A DNA stretch of 64,000 bases, taken from contig NZ_CP029210.1 of assembly GCF_003100395.1 (NCBI RefSeq), forward strand, positions 1,178,001 to 1,242,000. The letters are read 5' to 3'. Below are positions 16,562 to 24,908 of this stretch, piece by piece. Origin of the DNA: Aquabacterium olei (GTDB lineage Bacteria > Pseudomonadota > Gammaproteobacteria > Burkholderiales > Burkholderiaceae_C). How positions within the stretch are numbered: the first letter of the stretch is position 1; the number at the start of each line of letters is the position of its first letter. The notes beneath the pieces were generated by a model, which saw nothing but the letters and a program-made list of their open reading frames with translations, searched no databases and had not been told where the DNA came from. The translations under genes and the position numbers were made by a program.

Positions 16562-19069
16562 TCAGGCTGCCGAGCGTCCGCCGGTGCCGAGCGCCGCCAG
16601 CTGACGGCGGGCCCGCATCGTGGCGCGTTCGAGCAATTCTGACTGCTCGAAGGCCTTGAAGCGGCCGGTGTCGCACATCTTGGCCAGTGTGCGCGCCGTC
16701 AGCGAAATGGTCTTCTTGTGCAGATGCCCCTGCGTGAAGATGAAGAACGTGCGGCCGTCGCTCACCCAGGTCAGGCGCACCTTCTTCCACTCGCCCTGCA
16801 TCAGCATCTGGTAGGCAGTCCCCTTCTGCACATGGTGCACCAGCTGCAGGCCGGCCACCGGCGGCGGCGGGGCGTCGAGGTTGATGTCCACCTCCATCAG
16901 CGAAGGGTCCACCTCGCCGGCGGGCTCGTCCAGGTCGATGTCGAGCGGCTCCATCGACACCGACGTCTCCGGCACGAAGCCCGCTTCCTGCACCTCCTCC
17001 GGCGTCAGCGCGGAGACCACCGTCAGCACGGGTGGCGACTGCAGGTCTTCGATGGCGGCGGGCAGCGGGTCGTTTGCCGCGTCTTCCCGGCTGGGGATGT
17101 CGATGCGCTCGACCTTGTTGAGTTGCTGCTCCAGCAGGCGTTGCGTCAGATCGTGGTGCGGCGCCTGCTTCAGGCATTCCGCGTGCGCCGGCAGCAGTTG
17201 CGAGAAAAATGCCTGCTTCGCTTCCTCCGGCCACTGGATCAGCGCCAGGCCCTCGTTGAGGTCCTTCATCAGCTGGGGCAGCGTCATCAGGAAGGCCTTG
17301 CGCAGGGCAGGTGAGCCCTTGGGCTGCACACTCAGCGCCAGGTCGTGGCCCGCCTTGCGCATCCGGGCGGCAAATGCCGACTGCGTGCCGTCGCGGGCCG
17401 AAGCCATCACCTGCACCTGGCTCCAGATCTGCGTCAGGAAGTCGCGCACGAAGTCCGGCATCGACACGTCGGCCAGTTCCCGCCGCAGCAAGTGCATGTA
17501 GCGTTGCTGCACGCGCAGGTCGGCCTCCTTGCCGCTCAGCAGCGCCTGAACAGCCGCATTCTCGGCAGATTCGCGGGCGTTGCTCGACTCGATGTGCCGC
17601 TCCAGCTCCGACAGCTTCGCTTCGTAAAGCGCCATGTTGTCGAAGTCGCCGTCCACGATGTCGTTGACCAGCGCCGTGACCTGCTCCAGACAGGATTTGC
17701 CGGGGCCGGCCTCCAGCGTGTCATAGGCGACCGACAGCGTGGCAATGCGGTTCACGAAGCGCCGCACCGGGTGCTTGCGCGAATGGAAGAAGCCCATGTC
17801 GGCCAGCGCGACGCGAAGCACGGGCATTTGCAGCCGGGCAATCTGGCGCGCCATTTCGGGCGCCACCTTCGGGTCGGACAGCACCTGATCGAACAGCGCG
17901 GCCACGATGTCGATGACCATCTGGTCCAGCGCGGCCCCGCCGCTGGTGCGGATCAGTTCATCGCGGTGGGCGCGGATGAGGTTGGCGGCCATGAGCCGGC
18001 CGGCAAAGCCGGGCGCGGTACCGGCGTCGCCGCCATCCGGCTCGTGCGGTGCCAGGGCATCGGACCACGACGGCCCCGCCGCCTGACGGTTGATGCGTTG
18101 CAACAACGCCTGAAAGTCGGAAGAGGCCGGTGCCAGCTGGCCGGGATGAGCGCCCCCGCCCGCGGCCTGGGCGCGCAGGCGCATCGGCGGCAGCGATTCC
18201 TCGGCCGGGGCCGGCATCGTGACGCCGAACATGTGGCTCAGTGCATGGGCTGCCCGCAGGTGCGCCTCGGAGGGCAGGCTGGCCGCACCGCGCCAGGCCG
18301 GGCTTTCGTCATGGCGCCCGCCCTCGTCGGTCAGAGGGCCGCCGAGACTGGACGGGCGGGTGCTCAGAGGCGTCTGCCCGCTGGCCAGCCCCCCGCCACT
18401 CAGCGAGCCGGGCCCCGTGCTGGCACGGCTGCGTTGCACCGTCATCGCCTGCGGGCGGATGCCATGTGACCGCAGGTGCGCAATGATCTGCTGATAACAG
18501 GGGCCGAGCAGGGGCCCCAGAACCCGGCCCAGGTGGAGGCCCAGCAACTGCGCCACCTCGGCATCGCCCTCGACTTCTGCGACGGCCTCCAGCAGGGCGT
18601 CTGCCAGCCGCGCGGGGCGCAGCGCATGCCGCTCCAACTGGTTGGCCGCCAGCAGCGTCGCAAGGTGGTTATCAAGTTCCGCCAGCACCTCCTGGCACTC
18701 GCTGGCGAGCGACTGACCCAGCCGCTCCGCGTGAACGCCGCGCTCCACCTCGGCGTTGTCAACGAGGGTCAGAGCAGTCCAGTCCGCGTCGCGTGTCAGG
18801 CGGATCGGGGCGCCATGGCCATCATCGCGACCGCCAAACGTCTTCTGAAGGCGGGCAATCAGGGCCCGGGTAAACGCCTGGTTGAGTCGAGGTGTCTGGC
18901 GCCGCAGCACGCCGTCGACGTTCATCAGCAACTGGCGCTGCAGGTTGCTGGTGGCGGCCATCGCCAACGGGCCGGTCTGCAGCGCCAGGCGATCGAGCGC
19001 GTCCGACACCGCCGCCTGCACTCGGCTGGCGGCGGCCTGGACGATCGCGTCGTTTCGCGGGTCGGTCAC
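16562..19069 (-). CDS. DUF1631 family protein
   Basis: 835-residue cytosolic protein, mostly helical, with a low-complexity Ser/Gly-rich stretch around residues 215-260. The C-terminal ~110 residues (LVHHVQKGTAYQML to the end) form a conserved beta-rich module with DGRTFFIFTQGHLHKK. This is the DUF1631 family, widespread in betaproteobacteria and without known function. Some databases call it thymidine phosphorylase, for which nothing in the sequence speaks. The start is GTG 19069 with AGAGGAAG upstream. It converges on pdxA (4-base gap) and diverges from petA. Confidence 0.8.
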   Translation of the reverse strand: MTDPRNDAIVQAAASRVQAAVSDALDRLALQTGPLAMAATSNLQRQLLMNVDGVLRRQTPRLNQAFTRALIARLQKTFGGRDDGHGAPIRLTRDADWTALTLVDNAEVERGVHAERLGQSLASECQEVLAELDNHLATLLAANQLERHALRPARLADALLEAVAEVEGDAEVAQLLGLHLGRVLGPLLGPCYQQIIAHLRSHGIRPQAMTVQRSRASTGPGSLSGGGLASGQTPLSTRPSSLGGPLTDEGGRHDESPAWRGAASLPSEAHLRAAHALSHMFGVTMPAPAEESLPPMRLRAQAAGGGAHPGQLAPASSDFQALLQRINRQAAGPSWSDALAPHEPDGGDAGTAPGFAGRLMAANLIRAHRDELIRTSGGAALDQMVIDIVAALFDQVLSDPKVAPEMARQIARLQMPVLRVALADMGFFHSRKHPVRRFVNRIATLSVAYDTLEAGPGKSCLEQVTALVNDIVDGDFDNMALYEAKLSELERHIESSNARESAENAAVQALLSGKEADLRVQQRYMHLLRRELADVSMPDFVRDFLTQIWSQVQVMASARDGTQSAFAARMRKAGHDLALSVQPKGSPALRKAFLMTLPQLMKDLNEGLALIQWPEEAKQAFFSQLLPAHAECLKQAPHHDLTQRLLEQQLNKVERIDIPSREDAANDPLPAAIEDLQSPPVLTVVSALTPEEVQEAGFVPETSVSMEPLDIDLDEPAGEVDPSLMEVDINLDAPPPPVAGLQLVHHVQKGTAYQMLMQGEWKKVRLTWVSDGRTFFIFTQGHLHKKTISLTARTLAKMCDTGRFKAFEQSELLERATMRARRQLAALGTGGRSAA

Positions 19070-19391
19070 GGGGGCGCTTCCTCTTACATGGGCTGACCAG
19101 CCAGGGATGCCGGTGGCATCGACGGCACTCGGTACGAGCTTATCGGCCGCGATGCCGCAGCCTTGTGTCTATTTTGCAAATTGTCACCAGTCTCACGGCG
19201 GCATACAGTCGTCCAAACGGCTCTTTCCGGATCGCGGACGCGGCGCCGCGGGCGGCCCTGTGGTGCAAATGACGCACATTGATCCAGACCAGAGTCTCAG
19301 CACGGCGGGCAGCGATGCGCCAGGAAGGCAGTGCGCGTCCGTTAGAATGCGCGGTTGACCCCATTCAATGTCATCGTCCTCAAGGAAAACC
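19070..19391. other. Divergent intergenic region, DUF1631 / petA
   Basis: 322 bases without a gene. It holds the GTG start region and AGAGGAAG site of the DUF1631 gene and the leader of petABC. TTAGAAT at about 19342-19348 could be a -10 element for petA, but no clear -35 element was seen. No repeat or RNA gene recognised. Confidence 0.5.
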
Positions 19392-19991
19392 ATGAGCAAT
19401 CAGCCAGTGGACCAAAGCCGTCGGACCTGGGTGACCATGGCCTGCGCCGCCGGTGGCGTGGGCGGCGTGGCCACAGCCATCCCCTTCGTTTCGACCTTCC
19501 AACCTTCCGAACGTGCGCGTGCTGCCGGCGCGGCCGTCGAGGCTGATATCAGCGCCCTCAAGCCGGGTGAGATGATGACGGTCGAGTGGCGCGGCAAGCC
19601 CGTGTGGATCATGAAGCGCACGCCCGAGCAGCTTGCCGCACTCAAGAAGATCGATCCGCAGCTGGCTGATCCGAATTCCGAACGCAAGCCGGCCGAACTC
19701 ACCCCCGAGTACTGCCGCAACACCCATCGCTCGATCAAGCCCGAACTGCTGGTGGCGGTCGGCATCTGCACCCACCTCGGGTGCTCGCCCTCCACCAAGT
19801 TCCAGTCCGGTCCGCAGGCGTCGCTGCCGGACGACTGGCCGGGTGGCTTCCTGTGCCCCTGCCACGGCTCGACTTTCGACCTGGCCGGCCGCGTCTTCAA
19901 GAACAAGCCCGCTCCGGACAACCTGGAGATCCCGCCCCACATGTACCTGTCCGACAGCAAGCTGCTGATCGGTGAAGACAAGAAGGCCTGA
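19392..19991 (+). CDS. petA: Ubiquinol-cytochrome c reductase, Rieske iron-sulfur subunit
   Basis: 199-residue Rieske protein of the cytochrome bc1 complex; takes the first electron from ubiquinol and passes it to cytochrome c1. An N-terminal Tat-type signal anchor (SRRTWVTMACAAGG) precedes the soluble domain. The 2Fe-2S ligands lie in CTHLGC (126-131) and CPCHGS (155-160). The ATG at 19392 has AAGGA six bases upstream and is preferred to an in-frame ATG 24 bases earlier. First gene of petABC. Confidence 0.96.
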   Translation: MSNQPVDQSRRTWVTMACAAGGVGGVATAIPFVSTFQPSERARAAGAAVEADISALKPGEMMTVEWRGKPVWIMKRTPEQLAALKKIDPQLADPNSERKPAELTPEYCRNTHRSIKPELLVAVGICTHLGCSPSTKFQSGPQASLPDDWPGGFLCPCHGSTFDLAGRVFKNKPAPDNLEIPPHMYLSDSKLLIGEDKKA

Positions 19992-20005
19992 TCGGAGACC
20001 CCACG

Positions 20006-21406
20006 ATGGCTGAAATGAAACAAGCCCCCGCCGGCGCTGGCGCCGGTGAAAAGCTCCTCACCTGGGTGGACAACCGGTTCCCGGCCACCAAGCTCTGGAA
20101 CGAGCACGTCGGCGAGTACTACGCGCCGAAGAACTTCAACTTCTGGTATTTCTTCGGCTCGCTGGCGCTGCTGGTGCTGGTGATCCAGATCGTGACCGGC
20201 ATCTTCCTGGTCATGAACTACAAGCCGGATGCCGAACTGGCCTTCGCCTCGGTCGAGTACATCATGCGCGATGTGCCCTGGGGCTGGCTGATCCGCTACA
20301 TGCACTCGACCGGCGCCTCGGCGTTCTTCGTGGTGGTGTACCTGCACATGTACCGTGGCCTGATCTACGGTTCGTACCGCACCCCGCGTGAACTGGTCTG
20401 GATCTTCGGCTGCCTGATCTTCCTGGCGCTGATGGCCGAAGCCTTCATGGGCTACCTGCTGCCCTGGGGCCAGATGTCGTACTGGGGCGCCCAGGTGATC
20501 ATCAACCTGTTTGCCGCCATCCCGTTCGTCGGTCCTGACCTGGCCATCCTGATCCGCGGCGACTACGTCGTGGGCGATGCCACGCTGAACCGCTTCTTCT
20601 CGCTGCACGTGATCGCTGTGCCGCTGGTCCTGCTGGGCCTGGTGGTCGCGCACATCATCGCGCTGCACGAAGTGGGCTCGAACAACCCGGACGGCGTCGA
20701 GATCAAGGCCAAGAAGGACGCCAACGGCAAGCCGCTGGATGGCATTCCCTTCCACCCGTACTACTCGGTGCACGACCTGCTGGGCGTGGGCGGTTTCCTC
20801 ATCGTGTTCACGGCCGTGATCTTCTTCATGCCGGAGTTCGGTGGTTACTTCCTCGAGTACAACAACTTCATCCCGGCCGACCCGTTCAAGACCCCGCCGC
20901 ACATTGCGCCGGTCTGGTACTTCACGCCGTTCTACTCGATGCTGCGTGCCACGACTGACCTGATGGTCAACGTGCTGGCCATCATCATCGCGCTGGGCGC
21001 CGTGCTGAACCTGGTCAAGGGCAAGGGCGACGGCAAGGCCAAGGTCGCCGGTCTGGTGATCGCAGCCGTGGTGATCGGTCTGCTCAAGACCTTCGAAGCC
21101 AAGTTCTGGGGCGTGGCCGTGATGGGCGGCGCCGTGGTGATCCTGGCCGGTCTGCCCTGGTTCGACAAGAGCCCGGTGAAGTCCATCCGCTACCGTCCGG
21201 GCTGGCACAAGATCGTCTACGCGGTCTTCGTCGTCAACTTCGTGATCCTGGGCTACCTGGGCGTGCAGCCGCCGTCGCCCACGGGTGAACTGGTGTCGCA
21301 GGTCGGCACGCTGCTCTACTTCGGTTTCTTCGTGCTGATGCCGTGGTGGAGCCAGCTGGGTACCTTCAAGACGGTGCCCGAGCGCGTCACCTTCACGCCC
21401 CACTGA
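20006..21406 (+). CDS. petB: Ubiquinol-cytochrome c reductase, cytochrome b subunit
   Basis: 466-residue membrane subunit of bc1 with eight helices. Heme b ligands are in MHSTGASAFFVVVYLHMYRG and in the helix HVIAVPLVLLGLVVAHI. The quinol-oxidation motif is PVWY (residues 302-305) in place of mitochondrial PEWY, a variant known from beta- and gammaproteobacteria. It lies 14 bases after petA with GGAGA upstream. Confidence 0.97.
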   Translation: MAEMKQAPAGAGAGEKLLTWVDNRFPATKLWNEHVGEYYAPKNFNFWYFFGSLALLVLVIQIVTGIFLVMNYKPDAELAFASVEYIMRDVPWGWLIRYMHSTGASAFFVVVYLHMYRGLIYGSYRTPRELVWIFGCLIFLALMAEAFMGYLLPWGQMSYWGAQVIINLFAAIPFVGPDLAILIRGDYVVGDATLNRFFSLHVIAVPLVLLGLVVAHIIALHEVGSNNPDGVEIKAKKDANGKPLDGIPFHPYYSVHDLLGVGGFLIVFTAVIFFMPEFGGYFLEYNNFIPADPFKTPPHIAPVWYFTPFYSMLRATTDLMVNVLAIIIALGAVLNLVKGKGDGKAKVAGLVIAAVVIGLLKTFEAKFWGVAVMGGAVVILAGLPWFDKSPVKSIRYRPGWHKIVYAVFVVNFVILGYLGVQPPSPTGELVSQVGTLLYFGFFVLMPWWSQLGTFKTVPERVTFTPH

Positions 21407-21427
21407 CCGACGCAGGAAAGAACAACC

Positions 21428-22195
21428 ATGAAAAAACTGCTTGCCTCTTTGCTGGCCGCCTTCGCCCTGGTGACGGGTGCGCAGGCCTCGGGCGGTGACC
21501 TGGTCCTCGACAAGTTCCCCAAGGAGCGCGTGACCGACCTGGCCGCCCTGCAGAACGGCGCCAAGATCTTCGTCAACTACTGCCTGAACTGTCACGCAGC
21601 GGCCTTCATGCGCTTCAACCGCCTGAAGGACATCGGCCTGACCGAACAGCAGATCAAGGACAACCTTCTGTTCCCGACCGACAAGGTGGGTGACGTGATG
21701 AAGGTGTCCCTGAACCCGCGCGATGCCAAGGAATGGTTCGGCGCCGTGCCGCCGGACCTGACCCTGGTGGCCCGTTCGCGTGCCAGCCATTCCGGCACCG
21801 GTGCAGACTACCTGTACACCTACCTGCGCACTTTCTACCGCGACGACACCCGTCCGACCGGCTGGAACAACCTGACCTTCCCGAACGTCGGCATGCCGCA
21901 CGTGCTGTGGGAACTGCAGGGCGTGCGTGAAGCCAAGTTCGTGACCGAGCCGGATCCGCATGCTGCGGGCAAGACCGTGCACCGTTTCGACGGCTTCGAG
22001 CAGGTCACGCAGGGCAAGCTGTCGCCGCAGGAGTTCGACAGCGCCATGGCCGACCTGGTGGCCTACCTGCAGTGGATGGCCGAACCCATGCAGACTCAGC
22101 GCACCCGCATCGGCGTGGGCGTGCTGATCTTCCTGGCGATCTTCACCTTCATTGCCTGGCGCCTGAATGCCGCGTACTGGAAAGACGTGAAGTAA
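21428..22195 (+). CDS. petC: Ubiquinol-cytochrome c reductase, cytochrome c1 subunit
   Basis: 255-residue cytochrome c1. A cleavable signal peptide covers about residues 1-20 (LLASLLAAFALVTGAQA). One covalent heme site CLNCH lies near residue 56. A C-terminal anchor helix (VGVLIFLAIFTFIAW) holds it in the membrane, with the heme domain in the periplasm. It ends the petABC operon; a terminator hairpin follows at 22236. Confidence 0.96.
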   Translation: MKKLLASLLAAFALVTGAQASGGDLVLDKFPKERVTDLAALQNGAKIFVNYCLNCHAAAFMRFNRLKDIGLTEQQIKDNLLFPTDKVGDVMKVSLNPRDAKEWFGAVPPDLTLVARSRASHSGTGADYLYTYLRTFYRDDTRPTGWNNLTFPNVGMPHVLWELQGVREAKFVTEPDPHAAGKTVHRFDGFEQVTQGKLSPQEFDSAMADLVAYLQWMAEPMQTQRTRIGVGVLIFLAIFTFIAWRLNAAYWKDVK

Positions 22196-22235
22196 ACGCG
22201 CGACGCGGTCTCGCCCCTGGGTGAGCCCGTCACCG

Positions 22236-22275
22236 GCGCAGTGGCCTTGAAAAGGGTCACTGCGCTTCGTTGTTT
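22236..22275 (+). terminator. Terminator of petABC
   Basis: Stem GCGCAGTGGCC/GGTCACTGCGC (11 pairs including one G-U) with loop TTGAAAAG, followed by TTCGTTGTTTT. Confidence 0.75.
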
Positions 22276-22323
22276 TGTGGCGCAACGCGCCACCTGCCTC
22301 TTTTGACCTTAGGAGCCGCCGCC

Positions 22324-22938
22324 ATGATGGTGCTGTATTCCGGAACGACCTGCCCCTACTCGCACCGTTGCCGTTTCGTCCTGTTTGAAAAAGGCATGGA
22401 TTTCGAGATCCGTGACGTCGACATCTTCGCCAAGCCCGAAGACATCGCCCTGATGAACCCGTACAACGAGGTGCCCATCCTGGTGGAGCGCGACCTCATC
22501 CTGTACGAGTCGCACATCATCAACGAGTACATCGACGAGCGCTTCCCGCACCCGCAGCTGATGCCCGGTGACCCGGTGGCCCGTGCCCGCGTGCGTCTGT
22601 TCCTGCTGAATTTCGAGAAGGAGCTGTTCGCTCACGTCAACCTGCTCGAAGGCCGTGGTGGCGTCAAGGCCAATGACAAGCAGCTCGAGAAGGCCCGCTC
22701 GCAGATCCGCGATCGCCTGACCCAGCTCGCTCCCATCTTCCTGAAGAACAAGTACATGCTGGGCGACGACTTTTCGATGCTCGACGTGGCCATCGCCCCG
22801 CTGCTGTGGCGCCTTGACTATTACGGGATCGAGCTGTCGAAGAACGCGCTGCCGCTGTTGAAGTATGCTGAGCGCATCTTCTCGCGCCCGGCCTACATCG
22901 AGGCGCTGACGCCTTCCGAAAAGGTCATGCGCAAGTGA
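22324..22938 (+). CDS. sspA: Stringent starvation protein A
   Basis: 204-residue glutathione-S-transferase-fold protein that binds RNA polymerase in starved cells. Seen: thioredoxin-like N-domain MMVLYSGTTCPYSHRCRFVLFEKGM (shown up to the VLFEKGM turn), the NPYNEVPILVERD cis-proline segment and a helical C-domain. ATG 22324 has AGGAG eight bases upstream. It sits between petC and sspB, the usual order in Betaproteobacteria. Confidence 0.93.
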   Translation: MMVLYSGTTCPYSHRCRFVLFEKGMDFEIRDVDIFAKPEDIALMNPYNEVPILVERDLILYESHIINEYIDERFPHPQLMPGDPVARARVRLFLLNFEKELFAHVNLLEGRGGVKANDKQLEKARSQIRDRLTQLAPIFLKNKYMLGDDFSMLDVAIAPLLWRLDYYGIELSKNALPLLKYAERIFSRPAYIEALTPSEKVMRK

Positions 22939-22970
22939 TCACCCCGTGACCGCCCAGGATCAGAACGAGC

Positions 22971-23558
22971 ATGTCCACTGAACAAGAAGCACAGGGTTCG
23001 TCCACGCGGCCCTATCTGATCCGTGCGTTGCACGACTGGTGCACCGACAACGGGTTCACGCCCTATCTCGCGGTGTACGTGGACCGGTCCGTTCAGGTCC
23101 CGCAGGAGTACGTCAAGAACAACGAGATCGTGCTGAACGTCAGCTTCGAGGCCACCAGCCAGCTGCAGTTGGGCAACGAGTTCATCGAGTTCAAGGCGCG
23201 CTTCGGCGGCGTGGCACGCGACATCGCCGTGCCAGTGGACCACGTGATTGCCATCTACGCCCGCGAGAACGGGCAGGGCATGGCGTTTCCGGTGCCGACG
23301 TCGCTGGGTGGTGAAGGGCAAGACGCCCCGCCCTCGACCGGGACGGTGGTGGATGGCGTGCACGAGGGGGTGGATCGCGCCCCGGCCACCAAGGAAGAGG
23401 CCACGGAGCGGCCGCCCGCCTTGCGCCTGGCCCGGACTCCGAAGCCGGCCAAGAGTCGACCGGTCGAGCCTGTGGCCGTGGTCGACAAGGGCAGCGAGGA
23501 CCCGCCACCCGAGCCCCCGGGTGGTGGTGCCCGACCCACACTGCGTCGGGTGAAGTGA
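22971..23558 (+). CDS. sspB: ClpXP protease specificity-enhancing factor SspB
   Basis: 195-residue adaptor that delivers ssrA-tagged proteins to ClpXP. The folded domain covers about residues 1-110 (start RPYLIRALHDWC; core IVLNVSFEAT). A long, charged, proline-rich linker follows. The last residues, RPTLRRVK, match the ClpX-binding tail of E. coli SspB (RPALRVVK). It follows sspA by 32 bases. Confidence 0.93.
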   Translation: MSTEQEAQGSSTRPYLIRALHDWCTDNGFTPYLAVYVDRSVQVPQEYVKNNEIVLNVSFEATSQLQLGNEFIEFKARFGGVARDIAVPVDHVIAIYARENGQGMAFPVPTSLGGEGQDAPPSTGTVVDGVHEGVDRAPATKEEATERPPALRLARTPKPAKSRPVEPVAVVDKGSEDPPPEPPGGGARPTLRRVK

Positions 23559-23582
23559 TCCGCTGTGTAGAATAAAGATGTC

Positions 23583-23658
23583 GCCGGCTTAGCTCAGTTG
23601 GTAGAGCAACCGCCTTGTAAGCGGTAGGTCGTCAGTTCGAATCCGACAGCCGGCACCA
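23583..23658 (+). tRNA. tRNA-Thr (anticodon TGT)
   Basis: 76-base cloverleaf: 7-bp acceptor stem GCCGGCT/AGCCGGC, D-loop AGCTCAGTTGGTAGAGC, anticodon loop CTTGTAA (anticodon TGT, reads ACA), T-loop GTTCGAATC and an encoded CCA end. A TAGAAT -10 element sits at 23568-23573, ten bases before the tRNA. Confidence 0.97.
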
Positions 23659-23663
23659 GACAA

Positions 23664-23696
23664 AAAAGAGGCCCCTTGCGGGGCCTCTTTTGTTTT
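23664..23696. terminator. Bidirectional terminator, tRNA-Thr / PEP-CTERM gene
   Basis: 12-bp stem AAAAGAGGCCCC/GGGGCCTCTTTT with loop TTGC and T runs on both strands; ends the tRNA transcript and the convergent PEP-CTERM transcript. Confidence 0.9.
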
Positions 23697-23737
23697 GGCC
23701 TGATTGCAGCGCGAGATGCACTGCAACCCGGTCAAGC

Positions 23738-24526
23738 TCAGGCGGCCTTGCGGCGGCGAGCCATGAAGCCAGCCACGCCCAGACCGGTCAGCATCAGGGC
23801 GACCGACGAAGGTTCCGGCACGGCCGTCACTTCGATGGTCGACACGATCGAACCGTAGTTGGTGATGCCTTCCAGTGCGCTGATGCCGGGAGCCAGCAGG
23901 CCCAGCGACTGAGCGAACGTGTTGAAGGCCGTGCCGCCGATGCCGCCGGCGATGGTCAGGCCGCTCAGCGTGTTCGTCAGGGTGCCAGCACGCACCGTGG
24001 TGTCGCCGGTGATGGTGGCGAAGTCCCACAGGTAGAAGTTGGTCAGCGAGCCGACGCCGTTGCCACCCACGATGTCCACGTAGACGCGCTTGGTCGCCAG
24101 GTCAGCGTGGATGTTGGTCACCGACAGCGAGCCGCCGCTGGAAGCCAGGTTGTCCTCGCCGTCGATCACGCCTTCCACGGTCATGTTGGCGCCGCCAGCG
24201 GTGTAGGCGTCCGTCACGTTGCCGCCGCTCACGGCCAGACCGGTGATCGGGGCGGTGAAGGTCGGGCGGTTGCCTTCGGTGTTCTGATAGCGGCCGGTGG
24301 CGGTCGTCTTCAGCACGGCGGTGGCAGGAGCGGCCTCAGACAGCTTGATCTGGCCGGTGTTGATGGCCGTGACCAGCGAGCGGTCGAACGTCAGCGTGCC
24401 AGTGCCGCCAACCAGGGTGAAGCCATCGATGCTCCCACCGACGCTGACGTTGGCCGGCGCTGCCGAAGCCACGCCCATGGCGATGAAGGAGGCGGTGGCA
24501 ATGATGCTCTTCAATGCGAGTTTCAT
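23738..24526 (-). CDS. PEP-CTERM sorting domain protein
   Basis: 262-residue secreted protein. Signal peptide about 1-22 (KSIIATASFIAMGVASA). The middle part is Gly/Thr/Ala-rich, probably beta-structured, with no recognised domain and no cysteine. The C-terminus has the full exosortase sorting signal: VPEPSS, a hydrophobic helix (VALMLTGLGVAGFMA) and a basic tail RRRKAA. Such proteins are processed by exosortase/EpsH systems linked to exopolysaccharide and floc or biofilm formation (family knowledge). The ATG at 24526 has GGGGAT upstream; an ATG 12 bases earlier has no site. No exosortase gene is nearby. Confidence 0.85.
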   Translation of the reverse strand: MKLALKSIIATASFIAMGVASAAPANVSVGGSIDGFTLVGGTGTLTFDRSLVTAINTGQIKLSEAAPATAVLKTTATGRYQNTEGNRPTFTAPITGLAVSGGNVTDAYTAGGANMTVEGVIDGEDNLASSGGSLSVTNIHADLATKRVYVDIVGGNGVGSLTNFYLWDFATITGDTTVRAGTLTNTLSGLTIAGGIGGTAFNTFAQSLGLLAPGISALEGITNYGSIVSTIEVTAVPEPSSVALMLTGLGVAGFMARRRKAA

Positions 24527-24627
24527 GAGTATCCCCATTTGTGTTGCGGCACTTGCGGGTTCAAAGCAACGTCAGGCGGCCGCTTGGGCCTCACGCCGGC
24601 CCCTGCAAACTGCAGAGGCGAACGTAG

Positions 24628-24643
24628 GGTAATGGCCGTTACC
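24628..24643. promoter_or_regulatory. Palindrome GGTAA-N6-TTACC, candidate operator
   Basis: Two perfect 5-bp arms separated by six bases (TGGCCG), about 100 bases before the PEP-CTERM start. It looks like a dimer-binding site. The protein that binds it is unknown. Confidence 0.35.
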
Positions 24644-24776
24644 GAGGCGCGCCGTGAGTTTTTGTGTGCGGTCCGTCACGACCTCACTCGGTGTGGGTGG
24701 GGACAAAGGGCGACAGACACGAGGGAAGTGAGTCGACCCGCTGCGTGGCACGTCAGGGCAAACCCGAGAGGTGTTT

Positions 24777-24793
24777 CTGACACGCAGGTTGCA
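24777..24793 (+). promoter_or_regulatory. Sigma-54-like -24/-12 element
   Basis: CTGACACGCAGGTTGCA matches the sigma-54 consensus (TGGCACG-N4-TTGCA) with correct spacing, except GA for the GG at -24. It points to the right, away from the PEP-CTERM gene, towards the hairpin at 24852. The -24 mismatch is at a critical base, so confidence is low. Confidence 0.25.
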
Positions 24794-24843
24794 TGTGGTT
24801 ACGGGAACCCCCTTGATCAGGTGGGATCGTCAGAGCGCTCCAG

Positions 24844-24875
24844 AAAAAGAAAAGGGCCCTGGCGGGCCCTTCGTT
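24844..24875 (-). terminator. Terminator of the pcm-tolC transcript
   Basis: 8-bp stem AAGGGCCC/GGGCCCTT (24852-24871) with a 4-base loop. On the minus strand it is followed by TTTCTTTTTCTG. Lies about 37 bases after the tolC-family stop. Confidence 0.8.
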
Positions 24876-24908
24876 TCTTGCATTCGGTTCAGCAGGTGCC
24901 TGGAGCGC

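Larger units (their letters stand above)
24527..24908. other. Intergenic region upstream of the PEP-CTERM gene
   Basis: 382 bases. It holds the PEP-CTERM leader, a 16-base palindrome at 24628-24643, a sigma-54-like -24/-12 element on the plus strand at 24777-24793 and the tolC terminator at 24852-24871. No open frame with coding character was seen. Confidence 0.6.

Noticed and set aside
19400..22285. Very long open frame (about 960 codons) on the minus strand across petABC
   Set aside because: It is antisense to three certain genes; high GC and third-position bias remove stops. The translation is His/Gln/Arg-rich without any family motif.
24740..24762. Second sigma-54-like sequence (TGGCACG followed by GGCAAAC)
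   Set aside because: Spacing between the GG and GC elements is 9 instead of 10 and the -12 half lacks TTGC.
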